Origin: Callaeas wilsoni
Taxonomy: Eukaryota; Chordata; Aves; Passeriformes; Callaeidae
DNA: 64,000 nt
Assembly: GCA_013398955.1 (NCBI GenBank)
Contig: VWPU01017453.1
Location: forward strand, 1-64,000
Reading direction: 5' to 3'
Shown: piece by piece, positions 39,801-52,245 of the stretch
Position numbering within the stretch: the first letter of the stretch is position 1
How the letters are laid out: each line of letters begins with the position of its first letter
Notes under the pieces: generated by a model
The model's input: the letters and a program-made list of their open reading frames with translations, nothing else
The model's database searches: none
Told to the model about the DNA's origin: nothing
Program-made: the position numbers and the translations under genes

Positions 39801-41996
39801 TGCCAGCGTTTTCTTTTCAAAAGCTGGCTGCTAAAGCTTCCAAAGACAACTCCGATTGTCTTCGCTTGCAACTGTCACAGCATGAAATTACACAAGAGGT
39901 ACACGAAGGTGGTTATTAAAGCATGCAAGCTTTGGAACTCACAGAGGAAAACATGCATGCTTTTAAAAACAATAAACAGGATGTTTTTAAGTTGCAAAAT
40001 TCACAGAGCTGGTTTGCAGTGCTCTTCTTCAGCTTTAGAAGCTTTTTCATTGGCATAAAAGGAGAATGTGCCTCCTTCTCTTCCTCCTCCTGCCTTGTCT
40101 TGTAAGGAAATTTTGATTTTTGCCTTAAGAAGAGCTGTAATGCCTCAAAGACCCCAGCTGGGCTGGGGATGCTCCCCCAGCAAAGCACAGGATGCTAAAA
40201 AATCTGGCAAAAGAAAAAAAAAGTGGAGATGGGGAAAAGAGGTCAATGAGGTAGGAGGAAAGCATGGGTTTTCCATGGCGAGCAGTAGGCCAGAACCCCA
40301 CCTGCCGACCAAGCTGCTGAATCCTTGCCACCTGTCTGCTTACATAACACTTCCTCCAGCTTCTATCTAACAGCTTGAAAACTGGTACAGAACATCAAAC
40401 TCTGAATCAACGCTTCATGCTGACACACCATATGTCAGCGTGTACTTAGGTAGTCACCAAAAGTGTTAGCAGCAATTATTTAAAAATTATTACAGTTTAT
40501 TCATGCAGAGAATTCCTTCTTGCATTGACTCAAATTCTCCAAGACTAGAATTTTTTTATGTGCTGCATTTTCCCTCAATTTTCAACCTGATTTTGTGGTC
40601 TTCAACTATTTTAATTTCATTTTGGTTTAAAACAATGTACTTTATTACTGAGGTATTCATTTACAGTGCTGTTTTTAGGGGAAATTACTTAATGAAACTA
40701 AAATTAAAAGGTTTTCCTCCCAAGCATGGCACCTTCTCAGTGTTGCCTTGCTTCTGCAGAAGCAAGAAGATGGTCTTGTCTCCTGGTGCTGCTGTTTAGA
40801 ACATCTGACCACCTGGGAACACTTGGGAACAGCATCCACAGAAAACCAGTACAAAAGCCCCTCAGTGCCCTTAGGCCTTTTACCAGAGAGCCAGGTGGAA
40901 AAAAAGCTGCACAGAAGAGCTTTTTTTCAGTGTGCAAAGTCTCCACCACTCAGCTTGATGCTTGTAAGTCAATTGCTAAAGAAAAAAAATTATAGTGCAT
41001 AAATCCACAGAAGGAATTGGAAAAAAAAAATAAAGGCGCAGAAGGGAGAGCCCATTCCCATGGGCTTTTGTCCAGTGGCACAGGCAGACCTGGGAAGCTG
41101 CAGTCAGCACTGACACAGGCTCTCCCTTGGCTGAAGACAGAATAAATAAAGAAAAAGTAATTATATTAATCAAGTAGGGAACAATTTAGCAGCTAATTAA
41201 AATACTCAATTAATCATAATTTCTTCAAAACAGTCTGCTAAAAATGGGTGAGTAACACCCAAGAAGTAAAGAAACAGCCTATTTTGTCTTTATTTGGTGC
41301 CTTGTACTGCACACCTAATGCCACCTGCCACGATATCCATGTTGCAGCCAGATCCCTGAACTGGATCCTGGATCCCTCAGACCAAAACTTCAGACCAGTC
41401 TTGCATCAAAACTGCCGATCCGTCATCACCCAAACAATATACAGAAAAGTGTAAATCAGCCTAAAACAGGGGGCATGGCAATTCTCCTCCCTGTTTCACA
41501 CTAACAAAATCTATTTTTCCATTTCCATCAGCAGTGCAGGGCTGGGGCAGAATGAGTTTTTATAGAAGTCAGTGGGAGCAGGGAGCCACAGTGGCACTGG
41601 CTTGGCAAAAACCTGCTTGTGTCATCTGTCATCCTTCCAGCTCCTCACTGCTTTTAAAATCTGGGGAGAATTCAGAGTACTAAAAGGCACAGAGGGAAAA
41701 ATACCCCTTCCAGTTTCTGTCTGTTACAAGTACTAAATTCCTACAAACAGCCCTCATTGACAAAAAGCTCTTTCCATCACTGAGCTCATGCTTTCCTCCT
41801 CAAAGATAACTGTAAACTGATGGTGGAAATATAATAACAATAAATCAATAGCCGATGTTTTACTTGCTCTGTGCTTTTTGTTATGAAACGCTTGGGGGGC
41901 GGGGAGGGGTTTCCTGCTGTAACAAGCATCAAGCCAAATGCAATAATGAAGGAAAATTAAGACCAACATCTTCTGAAGCACTTGGGAGTTTCCTCA
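36879..41996. other. Noncoding block after a CR1 copy
   Basis: This block opens near a 24-nt A-tract (36965-36988). The rest is unique intronic sequence. Purine- or pyrimidine-biased patches occur at about 39410-39460 and 40072-40095. No gene is supported. Confidence 0.55.
36965..36988. repeat. 24-nt A-tract
   Basis: An uninterrupted run of 24 A. No retrocopy body was recognised upstream, and the nearest CR1 ends 86 bp away. Confidence 0.9.
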
Positions 41997-42045
41997 CATA
42001 GAATCACAGAATCATTAAGGTTGGAAAAGACCTCCAAGACCACTT
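41997..42045 (-). mobile_element. CR1 LINE terminal remnant
   Basis: CATAGAATCACAGAATCATT then AAGGTTGGAAAAGACCTCCA is the extreme 3' end of CR1 in reverse orientation. Confidence 0.88.
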
Positions 42046-44779
42046 AACAGTATGTACCATTAATGTCAGAGTAGAAGATACATATAAATTATATACATAT
42101 GATAATCTTTTTTTTGTTTTAAGCTTTTAAAAAAATATGAACTTGGGTGCTAATATGTATCTTAGAAACATGCACAACTTCATGCAGCATAGAAAGGCAG
42201 GACTTATCAGAGAAACTAATCCATAAAGAAAGCTCCTGTTTACTCAGTATTTGAACGGTCTCAAGAGGGATAAACCTCACCTGGCTTAGCTTAGATAGCG
42301 GCTGCTCACTCAAAAGCTCATACAGACCAAGACTGTTAATTACAACATCATTTCTACAAGACTGTTAAGTATTTTCTTCAACACACTAAATTAGATTATT
42401 TTTTTACTTTTCTTTGAATAAGTTTTTAGAAGGTTTTCCAACTCCATAATTCAAAAGCCATGGCAGTCCTGCCAAAGGATACAATAAGCAACAGCCATCT
42501 GCAGTGCTGGAATACAATTTCCAATGCCCCTAAAAGTGCTCCTCTTGCATTTTAACTAAACATTGGTATTTCTTTTTTGAAAACAACATATTCATAATCC
42601 TATTCCCAACTTCCTTTGAACTTTGTGACTGCAGATGCCTGTTGCCATCAGGCACATTTCTGAATTTGGGTAAAGTCACTGTGGGTTTTTTACACTTCAG
42701 GATACAGCTGAGGAAGACCCTGAGCAACCTGATCCTTCCACTGGTGATACTCTTCTCTGCTCTGCACTGATTTTTTAAAATTCCAGCTTCTGTTAGCAGT
42801 TTATCTTTCCTGACTGGCGCTTCAGCAGCAACGCTGAGCTCTGTCTCCTGACTGACTGGCCCCTTTACACAGGCACCTGAAATACGGCTAGAAACATCCG
42901 TCAGGATCGCTGCACTTCTCATGGGCTGACTCCAGTTTATGCTTGGTTAGGAAATCCCCTCAAAGAGCATGGCAGCCTCCTGCCTGGCACTGGGAGTATG
43001 GAAATGTCTGCTCGGTGACCAAATGGAGGACAGTAACAAACAAATGGAGAAAACCATAGAAGCTTAAAAAAAAAGGTCAAGAACTATTATATCCCATGCG
43101 ATTATTGTATAAATAGCCCATACTTTGTCCTATACAACAATTTCATATTCCCAGATCAAAACATTTCATGAAGCATTTTGCAGATGTGGCTCCAGGCTGT
43201 TTTCTGATCCAATGAACGTTATGAGATGATGTGAATGAAATGTCAGTAAACAGGTTAAAGATATCTGGAGACGCAGTAATTCTACCTGATCACTTTGAAA
43301 TGTCAGAGTTCACCACCTCCTTGTTGGAGATGACGGCTTTCTCTGGAGCCTTTCCAAAGAGGAGGAAGATAAGATTTGGGGATTCAATACTGCTTCTTTT
43401 CTAAGTATTGTTAGTATTTTATGTACGTTAGTGTCAGTAAAAACAAGTTATCTTCATGATACTAAATTATTGCAAAAGAACACTTGCCAATGGGAACCTA
43501 ACTTCAGAAGGACAGCATTCCCTGAGCTCGGGTTACCAAAGACTTGCACTTGTGTGAACAAGGCAGTACAGATGAGATGCCAGCACAAATTAGATCCACA
43601 TTCATCGGTGTAACAGTATCAAACAGGATAATGTAGCATTTCTTTAACACTTTTCCAATTCTCCATCTTTTATGAAGGTGACTGCAAGGAAGCGTTAAGT
43701 AGATATATGCACCAAGATTGAAAAGATGAAAGAGAATAAAAAGAGATGTCTGTTCACATAACATTATGAAAAACACCTCACCCAGTGCAGAAAATTTAAA
43801 AAAAAAATTAGAAAGAGACACAGTGTTTCTGAAAACATAAAAAGAAGCAATTTGAAGAAATTTGATCTATTAGGAAATTGTCATCAATTTAAGAAAGGGG
43901 TGAAATGTGACTTAAAAACAAACCCGCCAAAAATCACATCAGATCAGAAAGAGGATGGATTTGGGAGAGAGCTGCTCAGGAGGGCAGGGCTCCATTGATT
44001 TTCCTGGGCTGGTTGTAGCTGGAGCAGCCCTGTGCACTGCCTGTGCCACCTTCTGCAAAGATAAACAAAGCATTTCTGTTTTAAAAGAGCTAAAGGAATT
44101 AGCTGTAACTAACGAGCCCGGAACAGCAGCCTGCAACCTGTTCACATTTCCAACGTGAGCCCAGAGTAACTGCACTCCAATTTTCCCGAACTCATTATGT
44201 AAAATAAAAGCCAGCTGAAAGTCAGTGTGGGGCCACCAAATGCCTTCATTAGCTTTCAGCTCTGTTCCAGTAAAAATGCAGCCAAAATCTCCTGGGTTCA
44301 GAGAGGCTGAAATTTTAGCCTTAACAGCCTTTTACTTCCTCAACACTGTACAGCTTCAGCAAGATTTTCTGCCAGTTAGTTTGGACCTAACAAGCCATTT
44401 CCCCATTAACATGAAACACGATGTGTCCAGGAGTATTAAGCATTTTCCACAAGGCCCTGTTTTACAGTCACTCCTAGAATGGCAATGCCAAATTATGAAT
44501 CTAAGACAGATGTTTTCCAGATGTGCTCAGCACCTCACTTAAACGCAGAGCTCTTCCAAAATGCTGTAAGGGTTGTACTAGCAGCATTTAGATAGGCTGA
44601 CCCCTGAGTTTCTGCTTATGGGAAGCTATTCCTAAAAAAAAACTCTCCAGAAAATGGACACATCTTGCATATGCCTATAGGAGGGTGAAGGATGAAGTCT
44701 GATCATAACTATTGAAGGGAACAAATGGGAAAGGAATGGGAAGCTGTGGATGGAGAGGTGCAGCACTGTGAGCATGACT

Positions 44780-45018
44780 TCATAGACTCATCACAAAATG
44801 GTTTGGATTGGAAGGGACCTTAAAGCTCATTTCATCCAGTTCCAACACCCTGCGATGGCCAGGGACACCTTCCACTATCCCAGGTTGCTCCAAGCCCTAT
44901 CCAACCTGGTCATGAACACTTCCAGGGATAGGGCCGCCATAGCTTCTCTGGGCAACCTGTGTCAGGGCCTCACCACACCCACAGGGAAGACTTTCTTCCT
45001 AAAATCCAATCCCTGTCC
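44780..45018 (-). mobile_element. CR1 LINE 3' fragment
   Basis: TCATAGACTCATCACAAAAT, GGTTTGGATTGGAAGGGACC, CAGGGACACCTTCCACTATC, CTTCCAGGGATAGGGCCGCC and AGGGAAGACTTTCTTCC, in reverse orientation. The end may extend slightly toward 45060. Confidence 0.92.
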
Positions 45019-45060
45019 TCACTGATGGCATTGAGTCCATGGAAAAGAGCAGCTCCCTCA

Positions 45061-47599
45061 CCGCACACTACTGTGATGTGTCTGTACAGCTTAAACAATG
45101 GAGTGTTTGAGACAGAGATAGTGCTCTACTCTGAGTGGACCGAAATCTCTCCTCTCCCTTCAAGCCCCTGCCCAGAAGCACCTGAACACCTACACCCACC
45201 CCCCAGTCCCACACTGCCACAGCCTTTTCACAGATCACAGCAAGTTCATAGCATTTGGAGTCCTTGAGCTGAGTAGGTATTCATGCCACTTCATTTTTTT
45301 TTTCTATGTTATTCTAGAATTCAAGTATAGATACTTGAACACTGGCCATATGAAAATAGCACTGCAGCAATTTTCTTTTAAGACCGTTTTACAGCTCAAG
45401 CTAGAAGAATGCAACAGAACCCAGAGTACAGTTACCCTTCAAAAACTTACACATTACATGGAACACTCGAACCAAAAATTAGTATTTCTAAATCTCTCCC
45501 TCAGCACAGCTCTGATAAAAAAAAAAAAAAAAAAGACCAAATATCAGAAATTCCTGCAAGCCCTTGAGAATCCTGCTATTGCTTCCAGTTTACCTGCAAG
45601 GGACCCAGGTGCTGTGCCAAGGGTGAGCTGCACATGGCTGATCCAGCTGTTTGTCAGTCTTTATTCAGAGATATAACTCTTTATATCAGTTTACTCATGG
45701 ACAGGTTATGAGAATCACATTTCCAAACAAGATTTGTTTTAATTGGCTATGCTGGTCCTCCCAGAGGAGTGTTAAGATGGGGCTTAGATAATGCTCCCAC
45801 AGCAAGTAACTGCAAATCCGAAGTTAAATCTGCTTTTCTACAAATATTCAGGAATATTTGCTTCCTGGCAACATTCCTGTTAGTAAACCAATTTGCTAAA
45901 ATATTCATGAATAGCAAACTACAGGGCCATGGATACAGCCAAATGCTTACATATGATAATACAACTAAATATTCGCCACAAATGTTTTCACAGTATTTGG
46001 CTTGCCCCAGATTAAATGAAAAAAACCCCCTATAACAATGACTAGCATACAGCATAAGGGATTCCACTGGAAAACCTCTGGTGAGGAGATTGGCTGATGT
46101 TAGACAAGGATGCCCAGGATTGCCCTGCATCCTCAGGGTTCTTGTACATGTCCAAACACTGCAGAGGGACCATAGGGTACCAACATCTCCAAACCTGCCA
46201 CAAAACCTCCTGGTGAGCTGCTGTGCCAGAACAGATAAATAAGGATCAATAAATAAAATCCTGTTAAAATTTCATATATTGCTCTGAAATAATTTGAAAA
46301 TTAAAATCCCCCTCATTATTCCTGAAAAACAGCAAAACCCTCAACTAAATTACCAGTGTGGGAGACTAAAAGCAAGGAAGGAAGAGGAAAGTCCTGACAG
46401 ATCCTGACAGGAGACTGCAGTCACTGCAGGACGAGACAAACCCAATATACCCCATAGCAAACCTCTTCCAGGTGAGCCTTTGTTCAGCCCATCAGGCTGT
46501 TTGCAGTGCAAACCCTCATTCAAAAGGCAAATAAAAATGTCTTCCTTTGGACACATCACACCAATCAACTTTTTACTACAAAGGTTACATTTAAATATTT
46601 AAATACTTAGATACATTTCAATTGTGAGCTCTCTCCCCATTGCATAGCTCATTCCTTCTCAATTTTTAAGCTATAGAGCAGAAGAGACTGAGCTCTGTTT
46701 TACTCCATCACATGAGTTCATTACCATGGGGATACTTTTTCACCAAGACTATAATGAGATGAGGAGGCTGCAATTTAACTTGTGTAATTCCAATACTTCC
46801 TTTTCCTTCTAGAGCTGCAAATCCCAACATGGGTCATCTCTTTATGCCAGGACAGCAGCCAGATGGCTTTCAAACCCTGCTGTCCTGCGTGCCAAGGACT
46901 GTACAATCCCACACTTTAAGACACAACACTCCTCTTTGGACCACTCATTACCAGTTTCATCCCTGCTCAGGCATAAGGATTCCGTGTTCTGTAGCCCTGG
47001 CCCAGCCATACCCCTCCTTCACCCCTGCAAAAACCTATAGAAAAACCAGCACATGCCAGGGGATTTTATAGGGACAGGGTACCTAGAGTTTGGATCATTT
47101 AACAAGAGTTCTGATGCCTTTTCCTGTGACCTTGAGAAAGCCACTGGCTCTCTTCTAGACTGCAATTCCTCCTCTGTAACGGGTGGATTACTATTTCCCT
47201 GGCACACAAAGGTGTTGTGAGGTCTAATTCATTAATCTTTGTAAAGCTTTCTAGGACACTTTGATGGAAAACACAAAATATTATCAGTAAAGGCCTTCCA
47301 TTTAAATCTCACCTGGAAACCTTCCTCTTACTCCTTAATTTGTGACTGATCCCCACTCAATTAGAGAGAATGGGATTTACATGTAGACTCCAGCAGTGGA
47401 GCAGACCCCACAGGAAGGTGCCAGAAAGAGCAGCGGTGCTAATCCACAGGAAGGAGCCGGACAATTGGTGCTTGCACTGTGTGATCCATGGCTGAATGCT
47501 GCACCCTGGACTGCACTGGGACCACCTGAACCAGCTCTGGGCAAAGGGATGGGGCACAGAGCCCCCCACCACTGCAGCACCCGTCCCTACACTAACACC
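45061..47599. other. Noncoding block, no recognised element
   Basis: An 18-nt A-tract lies at 45517-45534. Otherwise this is unique AT-rich intron sequence with no frame that looks coding. Confidence 0.55.
45517..45534. repeat. 18-nt A-tract
   Basis: An uninterrupted run of 18 A with no associated element recognised. Confidence 0.88.
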
Positions 47600-47882
47600 C
47601 AGCAATGAAAGGACAAGGGGAAATGGCTTCACACTGTCAGAAAGCATGGTTAGTTTGGATATCAGGAAGAAATTCTTGCCTGTGAGGGTGGTGAGGCCCT
47701 AGCACAGGTTGCCCAGAGAAGTTGTGGCTGCCCCATCTCTGGAGGTGTTCATGACCAGGCTGGATGGGGCTTGGAGCAACCTGAGATAGTGGAAGGTGTC
47801 CCTGCCCACGGCAGGGTGTTGGAACTGGATGAACTGGAAGGTCCCTTCCAACTCAAACCAGTCAATGATGATTCTATGATGC
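47600..47882 (+). mobile_element. CR1 LINE 3' fragment
   Basis: GGACAAGGGGAAATGGCTTC, CAGGTTGCCCAGAGAAGTTG, GGAGGTGTTCATGACCAGGC, GTGTCCCTGCCCACGGCAGG and a GATGATTCTATGATG end. Confidence 0.93.
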
Positions 47883-49029
47883 TCCTACACACTCCCACCC
47901 CCTGCCTCCCATTCCTACAACTGCACTGATAATTAACTATGTGCTTTACATTTGAAATTAATGTCTATTACTTGCGTTTTTTGCAGGGAAAAAAAAGTTT
48001 CTACCCAAAGAGCTTTCAAGCCATGAGCAGACAGAATAAATCTGCAGATCACTCATTACCGCCCTATGTCAAGTTTTATTATTTGTGGGAGTAGTTCTAT
48101 TTCAGGCAGGCGAGCAAAGGCAGATAACCTCACCCCTGGCACTCCATGAGCCCCTGACAAGAGAACAGCTTCAATACTACATGCAAAAAGACAACTGGGA
48201 AATTAGAAAGGGCTTTATCAGTACCCCATGCTGTGGAGTGCTCATTTTAACTAGTATTCCCATGACTTCAGAACATCTCTGGTAGGATTCAGCCCTCTCA
48301 AGCATATTAGCAAGAATTGCCTGTTAAATCCTGGCGGAGAGAGGCAGGAAGGGAGCAAAGGCTAGAGGATGCTAGACCAGCTTTTTTGTTGCAGCCATCT
48401 AATTGAATCCACAGCATCAAGCCTGTTGGTATTCCCAGGTACTCAGAATTTCAATTTACCCCATGGATTTTTATACTGAGCACCCAGAAAAATTAGCATT
48501 TGTGCTGAATAGGTTTTAATCAGCTATTTTAATCAGTCCTTTTTATCTTTAAAGCACTTCTAAATCTCCCTGCCTCAGTCTCCCCTAGCCCTAAAATTTA
48601 TTCCAGCCATTTGTTTTCCTTCATTCAGCTTCCAGCGCCCTTTACCATGATCTAATCATCTTAATCTTTAATGCTCATCTCTACCTTTTAACCTTTTCAG
48701 TTTTCATTTAAAGCAATCTCTCTATCTCTCAGAGGTTTGGAGCTTCTTCATTTATTGTGAGATTAAGGTTTTCCCTGGCCTCTGTCTCAGCACAGAGCTC
48801 GAGGTGTCCTATGGAGAGTCCCCTGGCATAAAGCTGCATGTTGCTTCTCAAAAGGTGACTTGTGGTGGCCTTAAGTAAATGACCAATTTTCTATTGATAC
48901 AATTTATGTAATTTTAGAGAAACAAAGGCGACTTCAAAAGTGTTACAGTATTTGTTTTAATTGATTTGAAATTACTTGGCATGTGCTAGCCTTTCCTTCC
49001 ACTGGGAAAACTATGGATGTAGACACTTA

Positions 49030-49076
49030 ACGGAACATTTTAATCTGGAAAAGACCTTTATGATAGTCGAGTTGGG
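49030..49076 (-). mobile_element. CR1 terminal remnant, diverged
   Basis: GGAACATTTTAATCTGGAAA followed by AGACCTTTATGATAGTCGAG matches the reverse-oriented CR1 3' end (usually TTAGGTTGGAAAAGACCT...ATCATCGAG) with several changes. Confidence 0.6.
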
Positions 49077-50283
49077 AAAAAAAGCAGATAAACTTTTGAG
49101 CATCCAAGCCCTTTTCAGGACTGAGAGGTTCAGCAATGCAGAAGCTCAGTAAATGTATCACTTTTTAATCATGATTTGTAATATCATGCCCCACTTTGCT
49201 GGCATTTCTCCAGTTTTACACCACTTAGAGCATTTTGGAAAATTGCTGATGGAATAGAGAGAGCTAACATTAAATTTAACACACTAAAAAAAGCAAAAAC
49301 TTTCTTTAATGTTTCCTACATAAGGCTCTTCAATATTTAAGTATGGTTTGAGCTCCCAAATTAATGTACAATAAACATGAACATGACTTGCACAGAAAAG
49401 TGATGTGGACGCAGTGAGTTCAGATTGCCACCAAATCGCAACAAGCACGTGTCAGATGCAAAGAGCACACAAAAATAGATTAAAAAGGAAAGACAAACAC
49501 CCCCTGACATAACAAGTGTTGCAGATAGCAGCACCAAAGCTGGCATAGGAACTTCCACTGGTAAATACAAACCACCTCCCACCTTCTCTTCCCACACCCT
49601 TTAATTTGATTCTCCATCCTCCTCCTCTGCTCCGTTCCCCATCACAACTGCTAAGGCTGTGCATCAAAAAAAGCTTCATTATCACCTCTCAGCTTTCCTG
49701 AAAGCACTGCAGTGAAGGTTTAGCAGACCCAGGCTTGGAGCAGATGCCTCCCTAAAACCACCTGCATTTCATTTCCCTGCCCTCAAGAACATCAAGCTGA
49801 AACTTGGGGTGCTTCACATTGAGATCATCTCATGCCAGCATTGTCTTCCTCCACACCATAGAGATTTAGGCTGAGCTTTTCTATTTTCAACATGTAAGCA
49901 GTTCCTCTCATACTTTACATTCAAGGAGGGCAGGGATTGTTGCACAGTGCTGAGTGCTGGCGTGGTCCTCCAGCAAGGGAGCCAGGCTGCCCATTCCATT
50001 AACTATGGGCTTCAGTGACTCCAGTTCAACCAGTATGTCCTCAGATTTAAGAGGGTAACAAATTAGAAAGAATAAATCTCACTTTTCTTTTTTAAGATGT
50101 TAACATTTCTGCTGAAATATTCTTTAATTCCTTAGCTCACTAGCTGATACATAACATGAAGCTTTTTGGTTTTATGGGAGATAGTATGGTCATATACATC
50201 AAGACTGGTAACTGGAGAAGATTAATAGACTGGCCCCTAAATAAGATGAGACAGATAACAGTGACCAAATAAAACTGTTCATA

Positions 50284-50301
50284 GGGGTCATGGTCATGAC
50301 C
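50284..50301. other. Cluster of GGTCA half-sites with palindrome
   Basis: GGGGTCATGGTCATGACC contains two direct GGTCA half-sites and the 10-bp palindrome GGTCATGACC (50292-50301). The palindrome is the core of a thyroid/retinoid-receptor inverted element with no spacer. The match is by motif only; function is unknown. Confidence 0.5.
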
Positions 50302-51998
50302 GTTGTAAGCAAATGTTACGCAACTTCATATTTAAAAAATAAAAGGCCACATCACTGTTACTCCTGCACTCCCCAAAAGGCTATTGCCTCAAATTGGAGC
50401 TATAAAAACACCAAGAATACTGGATAGGGGTCACATTAGATAACATCACTTTTTCCACTAGCTTCATCCATGGTGTGTGTTCCTCCATTTGAGCTTTACT
50501 GACTGGAACTAAAATCTGGCACTGGTCTATGTAGAATCCCAGCACCAGGGAAACAGAGATTTATTTTTGGCCAAGCGGAAGCAGGTAATGGCCCTGCTGT
50601 GAGGAGTTCCAATAGGCATAAGTCGCCTTTTGATTGACCATGTCAAATTCAGTGTCCATCACAGTATTCCAGTCCCACTTTCCCTCCCACCTGTAGGATT
50701 CCCATTATGACCATGACCTCAGCAAAGGTTTTCTATTACTAATATGTAATTAAAGATCTCTTTTTGTTGGACTTCTTTACGATCTCTGCTACTTTAGATT
50801 CTTTTTCTTATGCCTAAACTTTCCCCACTCTTGTTACTGGCATTTAATTCCCAGTGAAAGCCCATCTATAGCAGGGAGTTTCACAACTGACTCTTAGAGA
50901 GCCAAGATTTCCCTTCCATGAATTTCAGGAATGTAAGCATTCCATTTTCTCTTAAAATGGAAAATACTTTTCAAGATCTTAAACCTATTCCTAGAAAATG
51001 CCTATTACCAAAGCTAGGAGCAGAATAACAGTCCCTTGTTCCTATCCTCACATAAATCAATGGAATTTCCATAACTTACCCCAAAGATTGATGCAGTCTG
51101 TTTATTAGGTGTGAAGCTATCAATCACATTTAAGAGCTGTCAGCCTGAAAAGCCAGGTAAAATTGATCCCTCCCCAAAAGTTTAAGTGGAGGGAGCTGAA
51201 AAAGCAGTGTGGGAATAGAAAGGAACCCCTCTGGAATTCAGTTTATTAAGAACTGTATCAGCTCTACTGACAGCAAACACATTCCTTCATTTTATATAGC
51301 ACTTATCTCTCTTTAAACTCCTAATATATTTACACTGGACCCTGAAATGATCATTAGAGGCTTGACCTCCATGTCAAAGCCCCCAGCCTCCTCCTACAGG
51401 GATTAATTGCCTTCCTCCCAGCAGCCTCCTTCCCAGCTCACTGCCACTGAAGCAGTCTGTCAGCACTGCTGCAAAGTTAAATCGGCAAATATTAATTGCC
51501 AGCTGGGAAAAGTGCCATTAGTTCACACTCAGATTTTTTCCAGCTGGAAAGACAGTGTTAAATGGAGCAGATTTCCTTCCAGCCTCCAAACCAGCAATAG
51601 AGCGAGTCTGCCTGTTCTGCAAGCACGTAATAAGCAAAACATTCAACACCTTCCCAGAAATGTTTTGAAATGCTATTCCATAGAACAAATTACTTCTGGA
51701 AGTAACAAAGCACAGAACTAACACATAGACAGCAAATAAAGTACAGAAGAAATAAACCACCACCACCTGAGGCCGAATTCATATATATTTGAGATTACTA
51801 CAGTGATACGAGTTATCAGCCTGCTTGTTTGTTTTTTTTCCTGGTTTGTAATTTATTTACATTCAAGCATAGAGAAGTTTCTGTCAACATGCAGAAAATT
51901 ACATTTTTCTTAATTAGAAAAAAGATTTTTGAGAACTGGAGGAAAGATAGAGTAGTTCAAAATGAAAGATGCCATTACCTAAGGCCATGAAACCGTAA

Positions 51999-52245
51999 GA
52001 TTATGGGATGATATGGGCTGGAAGAGGCTTCCATCAAAACATTTAGTGTAGGGTCAGACCAGGTTGCTCAGGGCTGTTCCCAGCCAGGTTCTGAAAGCTC
52101 CCAGAGACAGAGATGGCACCTGGGCAGTCTGTCCCAGCACTCAACCAATCTCCAAGGGAAAACCATCTCCTTACATCAGGCTGAACATCTCGTTTCTGCT
52201 GTGCCCTTTGCTTCTCATTCTCTCTCCATGAAAAGCCAGGTTCCA
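51999..52245 (-). mobile_element. Diverged CR1 LINE fragment
   Basis: ATGGGATGATATGGGCTGGA, CAGACCAGGTTGCTCAGGGC and AGGTTCTGAAAGCTCCCAGA, then AAAACCATCTCCTTACATC, follow reverse CR1 order with high divergence. Confidence 0.75.

Noticed and set aside
42530..42922. 130-codon minus-strand frame
   Set aside because: Same strand as FSTL4, but no resemblance to any FSTL4 region. It is not needed for exon phase, and I recognise no family.
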